Assembly (NCBI GenBank): GCA_030539035.1 | Contig: JAUNSU010000011.1 | Span: 1-58,248, forward strand | Length of the DNA stretch: 58,248 bases | From: Planctomycetia bacterium | GTDB lineage: Bacteria > Planctomycetota > Planctomycetia > Pirellulales > Thermoguttaceae | Direction of reading: 5' to 3' | Shown: piece by piece, positions 18,640 through 27,760 of the stretch | How the letters are laid out: each line of letters starts with the position of its first letter | Numbering within the stretch: the first letter of the stretch is position 1 | Program-made: the position numbers and the translations under genes | The notes under the pieces: generated by a model | The model's database searches: none | Seen by the model: the letters and a program-made list of their open reading frames with translations, nothing else | Told to the model about the DNA's origin: nothing

Positions 18640-21435
18640 ATGCACTGGCGGCTGTTTATCATTTTTTCACTTCTGCTGAGTGTTCGATTTGCGTTTGCAG
18701 AACAGACTTTTGATCTTGGATACGGAAAGATCCATCTTTCCGATACAGGGGCGATTTACGCGGAATTTTCCGATGGTGTCTCTTGGCCCAAGTCAACAAA
18801 ATCTGCTTTTTCCCTGGAAACCGAGGCGGGCAAAAAATTGGTTCCTCAAGATGTCAAATTCGCGCAAAATCAGATCCTTGTATCGTTTAATGGGGGAACG
18901 AAAGCCGTTTTCGATATCACGGCGGGAAAAGGCTTTCTTCTTTTCCAGCTCGTTCAATTGGAATCGGATCAAAAAATCAAACAATTTCAACTGATGCAGG
19001 TTCCTGTTCCCGACGACTCAGAAATCGCAACCTTGATCAATACGGCATTCCATAAAGGGAAAGCGCTGGGAGTGATGACCGCTGCTCCCAATGTTCATCT
19101 TCTTTCCAATCCCTTTCCGCGAATTTCCTTCAACAATAAGGGATGTTCTCATCTTTTTCAGATGAGCAGCGATGCAAAGGCGGGTCAATATTCCGCGCGA
19201 TTTCAGGCAACGTGCGGGCAAACGGTCAACGGGTGGTCCGTTCGCGGTAAGAATTTTCCGAGTCCGATTGATCTTTCCAATCCCAAAGGAATCCGCGTTT
19301 GGGTTCATGGAGACGGGAATAAGGAACATTTGAAGATCCAATTGACCGACCATAAAGGCGGGTATCGCGATGATTATATCGTAATTGATTTTAAAGGATG
19401 GAAACAGATATTTCTCAATAAACCCGCTCTCAATACAATCGATTACAGCTCTGTTGCCGCCCTCAGTTTTTATTACAACGGTCTTCCGGTCAACAAGACG
19501 GTGGAATGCCTGATCGATCAGGTGGAGATGATTCGGGACGTCAACGGAAAAGAATCTTCCGTTCTTCTGGAGGATTTCGAATCTTCTCAATCGATTCTTT
19601 GGGATAATCCCTCGAAATATCTTACCGTGGAGTCTGTTGCCCGGCATGGATTATCTCCCGCCGCGTTCGGAATCATCTGCTGTCCGGAAGACCAGTGGAC
19701 ATCCGTGATCCCGGAATTTCAGACTGCGGCAGGAATCCCTTCCCCTCATCCGGACGGAAAATGGAACAAGATCAGTCCCTGGGTCCGGGAATCCTATTTC
19801 TTTCTCACCGGCTTTCGTGAAGAGCAATTTGAGGAAGCACTCGCAATCGCAAAGCGCGGGCATTTCAAAATGATCCTGTTGCTCGATACCTGGACCAAGT
19901 CCCATGGACATTATGAAGTCAATACAGGGAACTATCCTGATGGAATCGAAAGCCTCAAAAGAGTGATCAAGCGGTTTAACGCCGAGGGAATCAAGGTTGG
20001 TCTTCATTTTCTGGCCGCATCGATTTACTATCCGGATCCTTACCTTACTCCGGTTCCGGATAAAAGACTCGTAAAAGACGGATGCGTCAAGTTGGCAAAA
20101 GATATTGACGAAAAAACGACTTTTATAGAAACGGTTGATCCCCCGTCCGCCGAATTTCCAAAAACGGAGACCAAACCTTACACGGAATCGGGAAGAACAC
20201 TCTGGATTGATGATGAAATGATCTATTACGATAAAGTCTCTGTCGAAAAGCCCTATGGATTTTCCGGATGCAAACGGGGATTCTATTCAACGGTGAAGTC
20301 TTCTCATAAAAAAGACACGGATATTTGGCACCTCGTTCGCGCATACGGATATTATATGTATGATCTTGATTCCGATCTTGCCGGCGAAATCGCGCAAAAT
20401 TTGGCCAACACGGCCAATCAGCTTCCGCTCGACATGATCTACTTCGATGGTTCCGAACGGCTCCAACGTCCTTCGGATCAAAGGGACTACTGGTATTACA
20501 ACGCGATTCTGCATAAAAACTTTTATGATCGGATCCATAATAAGAACATTCTTTATCAGGCAAGCAGCACTTCGCCTTATTCCTGGCACCAGCTTGCCCG
20601 CACCGCCTCCGCCGATGGACACGACGATCTGAGAGCCTATCTGGAAGAACGATCAGGCGGTTTTAAGTCGTATTATAAGACCAATCACTATCCGCTTGAT
20701 ATCGGATGGTATTATGCTTATGATAAAAAGGCGACGCCTGATATGTATGAGTATGTGTTGACCAAGTCGCTCGCCTATGATTCCTCGATCTCTCTTCAGG
20801 TATCGGTCGACGCGGCCAAAAAGCACCCCTTTATCAATGAGATTCTCGACATGATCCGCATTTACGACGACCTTCGACTCTCCGGCCGGATCCCGCAGGA
20901 TCTTCGAAGTAAAATGGAAATTGATCCCGCCCTGTTCGGAAAAAAGACCGAAGAAGAACGGAATGCTCTTCTCGACAAGCGGCGCGATTATCATTATAAA
21001 AAAATCGACGGAAAAGAAGGGTTCCAAAGGATTATCTTCGATCTTTGGAAAGATGCGGAACCGTCCAATACGAATACTTTCGAATTTGAAATGGTCGTAA
21101 AAGAGGGGAAATCCAGAATCGGATTCCAGGTTCAAGCCAAAGATCAAAAGAGCTTTCAAGGGAAATCTCTTGTGAATCCCAAGGTAGAAATCGCGGGAAA
21201 AACCCTCCTTCTTCCGATGAAATTGGAGGTTGGTCAATATGGATTTTACTGGGGAGGGGAAAAGCTTGCTCAATATGGAATGCCGCTTGCGACGGGCCTT
21301 TATCTCGATCAAAAAGGGGAGATCCTCGAACTTCCAAACGGGACTTATAAAGTGAAATTTTCCTGCGATCAGGCGATTACACTTCCGATCCGGGTTCGAA
21401 CAACTCAACAGCCCGAAGAATTTCATTCCTTTTGA
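18640..21435 (+). CDS. Secreted TIM-barrel protein, probable glycoside hydrolase of unknown family
   Basis: The start at 18640 follows GAGGAG (18627-18632) and yields 931 residues opening with a signal peptide (MHWRLFIIFSLLLSVRFAFA). Residues 20-330 are beta-rich; a CBM11-like segment is suggested by WSVRGKNFPSPIDLSNPKG and VRVWVHGDG-type strands near 200-300. From about 390 a barrel-like region follows: HFKMILLLDTW, GIKVGLHFLAA and LDMIYFDGSERLQ, the last resembling the Asp-bearing strand of GH27/36-type alpha-galactosidases. I cannot assign a family or confirm catalytic residues. A strong terminator follows, so the gene is probably monocistronic. Confidence 0.72.
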   Translation: MHWRLFIIFSLLLSVRFAFAEQTFDLGYGKIHLSDTGAIYAEFSDGVSWPKSTKSAFSLETEAGKKLVPQDVKFAQNQILVSFNGGTKAVFDITAGKGFLLFQLVQLESDQKIKQFQLMQVPVPDDSEIATLINTAFHKGKALGVMTAAPNVHLLSNPFPRISFNNKGCSHLFQMSSDAKAGQYSARFQATCGQTVNGWSVRGKNFPSPIDLSNPKGIRVWVHGDGNKEHLKIQLTDHKGGYRDDYIVIDFKGWKQIFLNKPALNTIDYSSVAALSFYYNGLPVNKTVECLIDQVEMIRDVNGKESSVLLEDFESSQSILWDNPSKYLTVESVARHGLSPAAFGIICCPEDQWTSVIPEFQTAAGIPSPHPDGKWNKISPWVRESYFFLTGFREEQFEEALAIAKRGHFKMILLLDTWTKSHGHYEVNTGNYPDGIESLKRVIKRFNAEGIKVGLHFLAASIYYPDPYLTPVPDKRLVKDGCVKLAKDIDEKTTFIETVDPPSAEFPKTETKPYTESGRTLWIDDEMIYYDKVSVEKPYGFSGCKRGFYSTVKSSHKKDTDIWHLVRAYGYYMYDLDSDLAGEIAQNLANTANQLPLDMIYFDGSERLQRPSDQRDYWYYNAILHKNFYDRIHNKNILYQASSTSPYSWHQLARTASADGHDDLRAYLEERSGGFKSYYKTNHYPLDIGWYYAYDKKATPDMYEYVLTKSLAYDSSISLQVSVDAAKKHPFINEILDMIRIYDDLRLSGRIPQDLRSKMEIDPALFGKKTEEERNALLDKRRDYHYKKIDGKEGFQRIIFDLWKDAEPSNTNTFEFEMVVKEGKSRIGFQVQAKDQKSFQGKSLVNPKVEIAGKTLLLPMKLEVGQYGFYWGGEKLAQYGMPLATGLYLDQKGEILELPNGTYKVKFSCDQAITLPIRVRTTQQPEEFHSF

Positions 21436-21466
21436 TTCTTGAAAAGAGATCGAAATTTCCTTTGGA

Positions 21467-21526
21467 CAAGGGAGGAAAAATGGGGGAGAGCGAAAAAATG
21501 CCCTGTTTTTCCTCCCTTGCTTTTTT
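21467..21526 (+). terminator. Rho-independent terminator of the TIM-barrel gene
   Basis: The arms CAAGGGAGGAAAAA (21467-21480) and TTTTTCCTCCCTTG (21506-21519) pair perfectly over 14 bases around a 25-base loop, and CTTTTTTG follows. Confidence 0.92.
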
Positions 21527-21594
21527 GATTATTTGCATTATAATCAATATAATCATTTTATTTTGACTATTTTTTGCCGTTCTGTCAACTTTTT

Positions 21595-21644
21595 TATAAT
21601 GTATATTGATTAAACCTTTCCTGTTTTGTAAAATTTGATATAAA
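21595..21644 (+). promoter_or_regulatory. AT-rich promoter region of the YhaO/YhaN-like operon
   Basis: Two -10-like hexamers are visible: TATAAT at 21595-21600 and an extended TGATATAAA at 21636-21644. Neither has a convincing -35. The choice between them is open. Confidence 0.35.
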
Positions 21645-21718
21645 ATATATATTGGAATTTTTGCAGGAAACAGGCAAAAGATAAAAATTTGTTTTTACAG
21701 GAAAAGAGAAGAACCAAA

Positions 21719-23248
21719 ATGACAGCTCAGCCCTTTCGATTTATTCATGCTGCTGATCTTCATATCGAACTGCCGGTCAACGGACTGTTGGAATCCCCTT
21801 CCCATTTGGAAGATCGGATCCTTGATGCTCCGCGATTAGCCGCGGAACGGATGTTCCGCTTTGCCGCAGAAGAGAAGGTGGATTTTGTCGTTCTCAGCGG
21901 AGATATAATCGATCCGCAAATCACCGGTCCCTGGGGGCTTTTATTCCTGATCGACGAGTTTAAAAAATTGGAAGCGGAGCATATTCCGGTTTATTGGGCG
22001 GGCGGAAAAGCAGACAGCCCGGAAAACATTCCGGCCGCCTTTCAATTTCCTTCCAATGTCCATATTTTTTCCGTTGGCAAAGCAGAGGAATTTTTCTTTC
22101 AAAAGGACGGTGTTCCCATTGCAAGGATACTGGGAACAAGCGCGGGAAGACAGACGATGAGTTTTCGACCTCCGGAACTTACCCACGATTCAGAGGGAAT
22201 CTATACGATCTGTGCTTTCCATGGAAAAGTTCTTCCGGAATCCGTTCGGGGAGACGGAATTCAGTATTGGGCTCTTGGCGGCGGACATCGGCGGGAATTT
22301 CTGATGAAAAATCCGGTGATCATTCATTACCCGGGCGTCAATTTGGCCCGATCGCCGGAAGAAACGGGCGATTACGGGTTTTCTCTGGTTGAAGTCAATG
22401 AATTTGGCCGCGCCAAAGTCGATTTGGTGAAAACCTCGCCTCTTCGCTGGCAAACGGAACGTCTTGCGATTCGCGATGAGATGAGTGAAGAGCAGATCCT
22501 TTCGGAAATGAGAGCCCGCATCAAAAATCTCCGCGATGTTCAGGACGATGTAATTTGTCTGCTCTCTTGGCGTATTGAAGGAAGCAATAATCTTTATCAG
22601 GAACTGCGATACGGGAATCTTGCCCAATCCCTTCTTCGGGATCTGCGCGCCGACTTCGGAAGAGAAGATCCCATCCTTTACTGCGTCGATATCAAGCCGA
22701 TCCTTCCCGATATGTTCGCATCGGAATATTATGATCAGCAGACCATTCTCGGGGATTATCTCCGCATGCTCCATTTTTATCAGGAAAATCCGGATGAAGC
22801 GATCGATATGAAAGCATTTTTCCCGGAAGAGTTCAAAGAATATCTTTTGGCGCAGGCGGAAATGGCCAAATTGAAAGAACAGCAGAAAATCGATCCGGAA
22901 GGGAAAGAGATCCCGGCCAACGTTCTTTCCACTCTGGATGCGCGCGCTTTTCGATCGGAAGTTCCTTTTTTAACCGATCTTCTGGATCTGGGAGTTGCTC
23001 CAAAATCGAAAAACACCGATACTTTTGAGGACAAAACGGATCCCGTGGAAATTGAGAGACAAAAACGGAAGATGGAAGAACGGGCAGAAGTTCTCCGGGA
23101 AGCCGCAATGATGGGAGTCGAGCTCCTCAGTGCTGATGAAAATACCGCGAACGGCCGAAAAACCGCCGGGCTGCGAAAGAATCCCAATCTGCTCAATGAG
23201 CGTCGAATCTTTATACAGGATCGAGAAGGGAAGGAGGATCTGTCGTGA
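21719..23248 (+). CDS. Metallophosphoesterase, SbcD/YhaO-like DNA repair nuclease homologue
   Basis: The start at 21719 (MTAQPFRFIHAADLHIE) places the first phosphoesterase motif D-x-H at Asp13/His15; GDIID follows at 61-65. The protein has 509 residues. In place of the family GNHD motif it reads AGGKAD (about 94-99), so the usual Asn-His pair is missing, while HGK and GGGHRRE supply later His residues. The order of domains is as in YhaO: phosphoesterase to about 290, then a capping region and a charged tail. It overlaps the next gene by four bases (GTGA), so the two are translationally coupled and probably form an SbcCD-like complex. Activity may be altered or lineage-specific. Confidence 0.85.
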   Translation: MTAQPFRFIHAADLHIELPVNGLLESPSHLEDRILDAPRLAAERMFRFAAEEKVDFVVLSGDIIDPQITGPWGLLFLIDEFKKLEAEHIPVYWAGGKADSPENIPAAFQFPSNVHIFSVGKAEEFFFQKDGVPIARILGTSAGRQTMSFRPPELTHDSEGIYTICAFHGKVLPESVRGDGIQYWALGGGHRREFLMKNPVIIHYPGVNLARSPEETGDYGFSLVEVNEFGRAKVDLVKTSPLRWQTERLAIRDEMSEEQILSEMRARIKNLRDVQDDVICLLSWRIEGSNNLYQELRYGNLAQSLLRDLRADFGREDPILYCVDIKPILPDMFASEYYDQQTILGDYLRMLHFYQENPDEAIDMKAFFPEEFKEYLLAQAEMAKLKEQQKIDPEGKEIPANVLSTLDARAFRSEVPFLTDLLDLGVAPKSKNTDTFEDKTDPVEIERQKRKMEERAEVLREAAMMGVELLSADENTANGRKTAGLRKNPNLLNERRIFIQDREGKEDLS

Positions 23249-26200
23249 GAATTACATCTCTTGATATAGAACAATTCGGTATCTGGGATCGACTTTCCCT
23301 TCCCAAAGTATCCCGAGGATTGAACGTTTTTTACGGACCGAACGAGGCCGGAAAAACAACTCTCATGCAGTTCATTCGAAGCGGACTTTACGGATGCGCA
23401 AACGAGGAACGGGCAAAGTATATTCAAATGGTTCTGGAAGGATCCGGACCGGCGGAAAATTCTTTTCTGCTCGCGGACGGGAAAGATCCCTCTCATGCGG
23501 ATCAGGACGAGAAGCGCTGGGTAGGCGGATCCCTTTGTTTATCAACCGAATACGGACGATATCGGCTTGATCGGCGATATTTGCGCAGAAGCGGATCTCT
23601 TTACAGTAAGCAAACCGCGCTGGAAATGAAATCAGGATTTATCGCAACCGGCGGGTTGGCCAACTGGAGCGGCCGTTTTTATCCGATTCCGGGAAAAGGA
23701 ATCGCGGAATCCCTGATCGTTTCCGGACCCGACGGCGCCCGGCTCAGTGATTATTTCGTGCAAACGCTGGTGAATAATGTCGATGAAGCGACCTTTAATA
23801 ATGTCTTCGCGATCGGGCTGGATGAACTGCAAAAGCTGGGGACATTGAGCGAAACCGATGCCGCGCAAATGCTTTACCGACTCAGCGTCGGCGTCGATCG
23901 GATCTCTCTGATTCAGGTTCTTCATCAAATTGTCGATGAACGGAACGAGATTCTGGATATTCAGGGAAAACCGACCATTCTGGAAGGTTTGCTGGATCAA
24001 AAAGAGCGTCTGAATCAAAAGGCGGGAGAATCCGTTTTTCATCTGAATGAATATGCCCGAATTCTTACGGAACAACGGGAAGTTCAGGAAGCGATTCGGC
24101 AATTAAAGGAAAAAATCGATCAAAATACACAAAAACAGCGATTATACGAACTTTCTCTTTCGATCGCGCCGCTCTGGGATTCCCGGGCCGTGGTGCGGAA
24201 CGAGATCAGCGCGATGGGATCGGTTGCCGTAATCGAACAAGACGCTCTGGACGAAGTCTCTTTGCATCAGGACACGATTACGGAAATACGAAATTCCTAT
24301 CGGAATTTGCATGGGGATTATCTTAATCTCAAAAAGAAGCTCAACGCAATCCTTCTGGAAAAGACCTATCTGGACATGGCCCCGCGGATCGAATGGCTTC
24401 AGGAAGAGATCCCGCACCTTCAAAAAATCGATGCCGATCTTGCCGCTCTTCAGAAAGAGAAAAACGAGATCGACAATCAGCTGGATCAGGAAGAACTGCG
24501 TCTGCGCGGAGCGCGCAACGGCAAGATCTTTTTGACGCATAATGCTCTTGATACTTTGCAGGAAAGAAAAAGCGACGCTTCTCTTCCGATCACGGATCCC
24601 TCCGTTTCCGACAAGGATGCGGCTGCATGGGAAACGGGATTTCGTGAAGTGGAAGATTATCGGGTCCCCGCGAAAGCAATTCACAAGGCCCGAAAGCATT
24701 ATTCCAAAACGAAAGAACAGCATACTCAAGTTGAAGCGCGGCTTGCGTCGATCGCGGAAAAGCTCGATTCCGGCTTGAGTTCGCGCGGACAAAGGAATTT
24801 AACGGAAGCGCTGGAAAACACCAGTACGCTGGTCTCCGCGCTCCGGCGACGGGTTGAAATCGGACAGCGTCTTCAGGAAATGGATCAATACCGCAAGGAA
24901 CTGGAGCGCCTGAACACATATCTTGCCGCCAACCAGTCCCTTCAGACCGGACCGCTGATCGCGGTTGCCGCGGGAATCATCGCGGGTCTGTTCCTTTGCG
25001 GATATGCTTTTATGCAAAAAGATCCCGGCGTGGGAATCCTTGGAATGCTCCTTGCGATCTTCTGCTTTATCTTTAAAACATCTGCGGAAAAGAAAAATTT
25101 CGCAAAGCTGGAAGAGAATCAACAGCAGCTGGGATCTTTATTGAAGCAGATCGAACGGACAAAAGAAGAAGCGCAAACGATCGACAGCCAATTTCCGGCG
25201 GCGGGACAAACCGCGGATATCCGGCTGCAAAAGGCGCAGGCGGATCTCGTCTGGTTCGAAAAGATGGTTCCTCTTGATTCCCAATGGAAAGAGACTCATC
25301 ATCATCTTCAAACGCTGGAAACCCGAAAAGACAAAGCGGGAATCGCCGTTAAGAGCGCTCATAAGCGCTGGCGGCATTGGCTTAAAATCGCGGAACTTCC
25401 GCTTACCCTTAAACCGGTTCAGATCAAGGAAATGCTCGAAAGAGTCGATATTGCCGAAGATCTTCGGCAACGATCCGCAACATTGCAAACGGAATTGAAT
25501 TTCCTTCTTCGGGAACGACAGGGACTTGAAGATCATGTCGAACGAGTTCTCGCGGGAACCGGATATCTTAAAAAAGAAGATCAATCGACAATCGACATTA
25601 TTGAGGATCTTGGCAAGAAATTAACACTGGTTCGATCCGCTCTTAAAGATAAAAAAGATCTCGAAAAGAGCCGGATTCAACTTCTCCGGCAGCGAAAAAA
25701 GATCCTGAGCAAGATCCGCTTCCAAAAGCGCGAGCTTCATGATTTTCTCGGAATCTTCGGACTTGCCAGTCCGGACGATCTGATCAAGGCGCGCAATCGC
25801 TATCTGGATTATACTCAAAAAATGGAAAGGGCCGCCGATCTGGATACAAAAGTATCAGCCGGAATTGGAAATTTCTGTGAAGAATCCGCGATTTCCGAAT
25901 TACTTGACGATACAGAAGTCCGCGCATCCATTCCAACCCTTCAGGAAAAAGTCCGTGTTCGTCTGATCTCTCTTCAATCTGATTTCCAGGAAAAATCGGA
26001 ACTGTCCGGCCGGCTTGGCGAGCAGCTTTCGGCTTTAGCGGTGAAGAAAGACGCCGTTCGCTTCCAATTCAACCGTGCGGCAACCGATCTCCGAATTCAG
26101 GAGATGGGAACGCTTTGGCAAAGCCGATCGGTTGCCTGCAGAATGATGGAAGATATCCGCAAGGCTTATGAACGGGAACGGCAGCCGGAAACACTGAGAG

Positions 26201-27720
26201 AAGCATCGGCTTTCCTGAACACCTTGACGATGGGGCAATACGTAAAAATATGGACACCTTTGGGAGAGAATGTCCTTTATGTCGATACCGCACAGGGAAA
26301 GACGCTGGACGTTGCCGATCTGTCCCGGGGAACTCGGGAACAGCTCTTCATCGCGATTCGATTGGCGTTGACGACAACATTTGAAAAACATGGAGTTCAA
26401 CTTCCGCTGATTTTGGATGATGTTCTGGTCAATTTCGACAATCAAAGAGCGCTCGCCGCCGCACGGCTGCTCCATGGATTCGCAAAAACTGGCCATCAGG
26501 TCTTTTTGTTCACCTGCCATGAGCATATTTGCCGGATCTTTCTCGGTCTGGATACACCGATTCATGTGCTTCCGGCCGTTGCCGATCAACCGAAAAAGTT
26601 CAAAATTCTGCTTCCTCCTTCGCTGTCCCCGGAGAAAAAACCAAAACCGCTCCCGGAAAAGAAAAAGGATACAGCAATTACCATTCCGGTTGAGCCGTAT
26701 AAAGAGAAGCCTGTTCCTGTTAAAAAATTCAAGGTTTACCGCATTGATCCGCAAAGATCTTTTTCCGATCCGTCTCTGATCATTCGACCCAAATATCAGG
26801 TGGAAAAGAACGGAAAACTCTTTAGAAAGTATTATATTGGACGATCGGTTCTCGAAGACTTCAATCCTGTTCCGACCAATGTGGAATTCCAGAATCCGCC
26901 GGAAGAAGTCGGAAAAGATCCCGATCCCATTGCGGTAAAAAGGCCCGGCCCGCCTGTCCGCCGGTTTGTTCTTCAGCCGAAAGAAGAAGAGACAAAAATT
27001 TTTATCGATAATCAGGGAAAGATTCTGGAGCAGAACCTCGAAAATAAAGATCAGGAGATTCTTATTCAGCCGAATATCAAGCATCTTCTGGAGCCTGTTA
27101 AAACCGAACTGGGAATTGATGGCCGGCAAAATCCGTCCATTTCGATCACCGCCCAAAATCCCGGACAGTTGAACAAGGAACCGGAACCGGTCAATTCCGA
27201 CCGAACGACAAATTTTTCCTTCCCGGAAGAAACGGAAACGATTCCAGCGATTGAAATCGGCGCGATGCCGGTGCTTCCCACCGATGCGGATCAGGAGGAA
27301 GAGAATCCGACGGTCCGTGCGATCCTCGACATTGCTGCCGACAACAGTTCGCGGCCCGCAGGATCTGTTCTTCAAGAGGAATATGCCCATCTTGATATCG
27401 ATGATTCTTCCGATGATCTGTTCAATCCGCCGGAACCAGAACCGGAAGATCCGATTAAGGAATTGAAAGATCATATCGCGCCCAAGGCCGAAGAGCCCGA
27501 AGACGACTCCGACGATGAGGATGAAGGGGCCGACAGCGTCTTCGAATATTATCGCGAAGGCGAAGAGACAGAGGATCCCGGCGAGGAAGAAGAAGAGGAA
27601 GCTGAAGAAGGAGCCCCGGACGACGAAAACTCCGATGATGAAGAAGAATATGAGGAGGAAGAATCGGACGAGGAAGAGGACGAATACGACAGTGATGAAT
27701 TCGAGGACGATGAGGAATAA
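23245..27720 (+). CDS. YhaN/SbcC-like SMC-family ATPase with long acidic tail
   Basis: The GTG start at 23245 has AAGGAGG seven bases upstream. Walker A is GPNEAGKT (31-38) and Walker B LPLILDD ends at Asp1058-Asp1059, with long coiled coils between. Two hydrophobic helices at about 569-615 (GPLIAVAAGIIAGLFLCGYA and ILGMLLAIFCFIF) match the membrane hairpin in the coiled coil of YhaN. The conserved ATPase ends near 1125. The extra 365 residues are proline-rich and then extremely acidic, with runs of Asp/Glu to the last residue. I know no function for this tail. With its overlapping partner it should process DNA ends, perhaps near the membrane. Confidence 0.88.
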   Translation: MRITSLDIEQFGIWDRLSLPKVSRGLNVFYGPNEAGKTTLMQFIRSGLYGCANEERAKYIQMVLEGSGPAENSFLLADGKDPSHADQDEKRWVGGSLCLSTEYGRYRLDRRYLRRSGSLYSKQTALEMKSGFIATGGLANWSGRFYPIPGKGIAESLIVSGPDGARLSDYFVQTLVNNVDEATFNNVFAIGLDELQKLGTLSETDAAQMLYRLSVGVDRISLIQVLHQIVDERNEILDIQGKPTILEGLLDQKERLNQKAGESVFHLNEYARILTEQREVQEAIRQLKEKIDQNTQKQRLYELSLSIAPLWDSRAVVRNEISAMGSVAVIEQDALDEVSLHQDTITEIRNSYRNLHGDYLNLKKKLNAILLEKTYLDMAPRIEWLQEEIPHLQKIDADLAALQKEKNEIDNQLDQEELRLRGARNGKIFLTHNALDTLQERKSDASLPITDPSVSDKDAAAWETGFREVEDYRVPAKAIHKARKHYSKTKEQHTQVEARLASIAEKLDSGLSSRGQRNLTEALENTSTLVSALRRRVEIGQRLQEMDQYRKELERLNTYLAANQSLQTGPLIAVAAGIIAGLFLCGYAFMQKDPGVGILGMLLAIFCFIFKTSAEKKNFAKLEENQQQLGSLLKQIERTKEEAQTIDSQFPAAGQTADIRLQKAQADLVWFEKMVPLDSQWKETHHHLQTLETRKDKAGIAVKSAHKRWRHWLKIAELPLTLKPVQIKEMLERVDIAEDLRQRSATLQTELNFLLRERQGLEDHVERVLAGTGYLKKEDQSTIDIIEDLGKKLTLVRSALKDKKDLEKSRIQLLRQRKKILSKIRFQKRELHDFLGIFGLASPDDLIKARNRYLDYTQKMERAADLDTKVSAGIGNFCEESAISELLDDTEVRASIPTLQEKVRVRLISLQSDFQEKSELSGRLGEQLSALAVKKDAVRFQFNRAATDLRIQEMGTLWQSRSVACRMMEDIRKAYERERQPETLREASAFLNTLTMGQYVKIWTPLGENVLYVDTAQGKTLDVADLSRGTREQLFIAIRLALTTTFEKHGVQLPLILDDVLVNFDNQRALAAARLLHGFAKTGHQVFLFTCHEHICRIFLGLDTPIHVLPAVADQPKKFKILLPPSLSPEKKPKPLPEKKKDTAITIPVEPYKEKPVPVKKFKVYRIDPQRSFSDPSLIIRPKYQVEKNGKLFRKYYIGRSVLEDFNPVPTNVEFQNPPEEVGKDPDPIAVKRPGPPVRRFVLQPKEEETKIFIDNQGKILEQNLENKDQEILIQPNIKHLLEPVKTELGIDGRQNPSISITAQNPGQLNKEPEPVNSDRTTNFSFPEETETIPAIEIGAMPVLPTDADQEEENPTVRAILDIAADNSSRPAGSVLQEEYAHLDIDDSSDDLFNPPEPEPEDPIKELKDHIAPKAEEPEDDSDDEDEGADSVFEYYREGEETEDPGEEEEEEAEEGAPDDENSDDEEEYEEEESDEEEDEYDSDEFEDDEE

Positions 27721-27760
27721 TTTTATCACCCATTGATCTTTAACACGCAAAAGGGACCGT

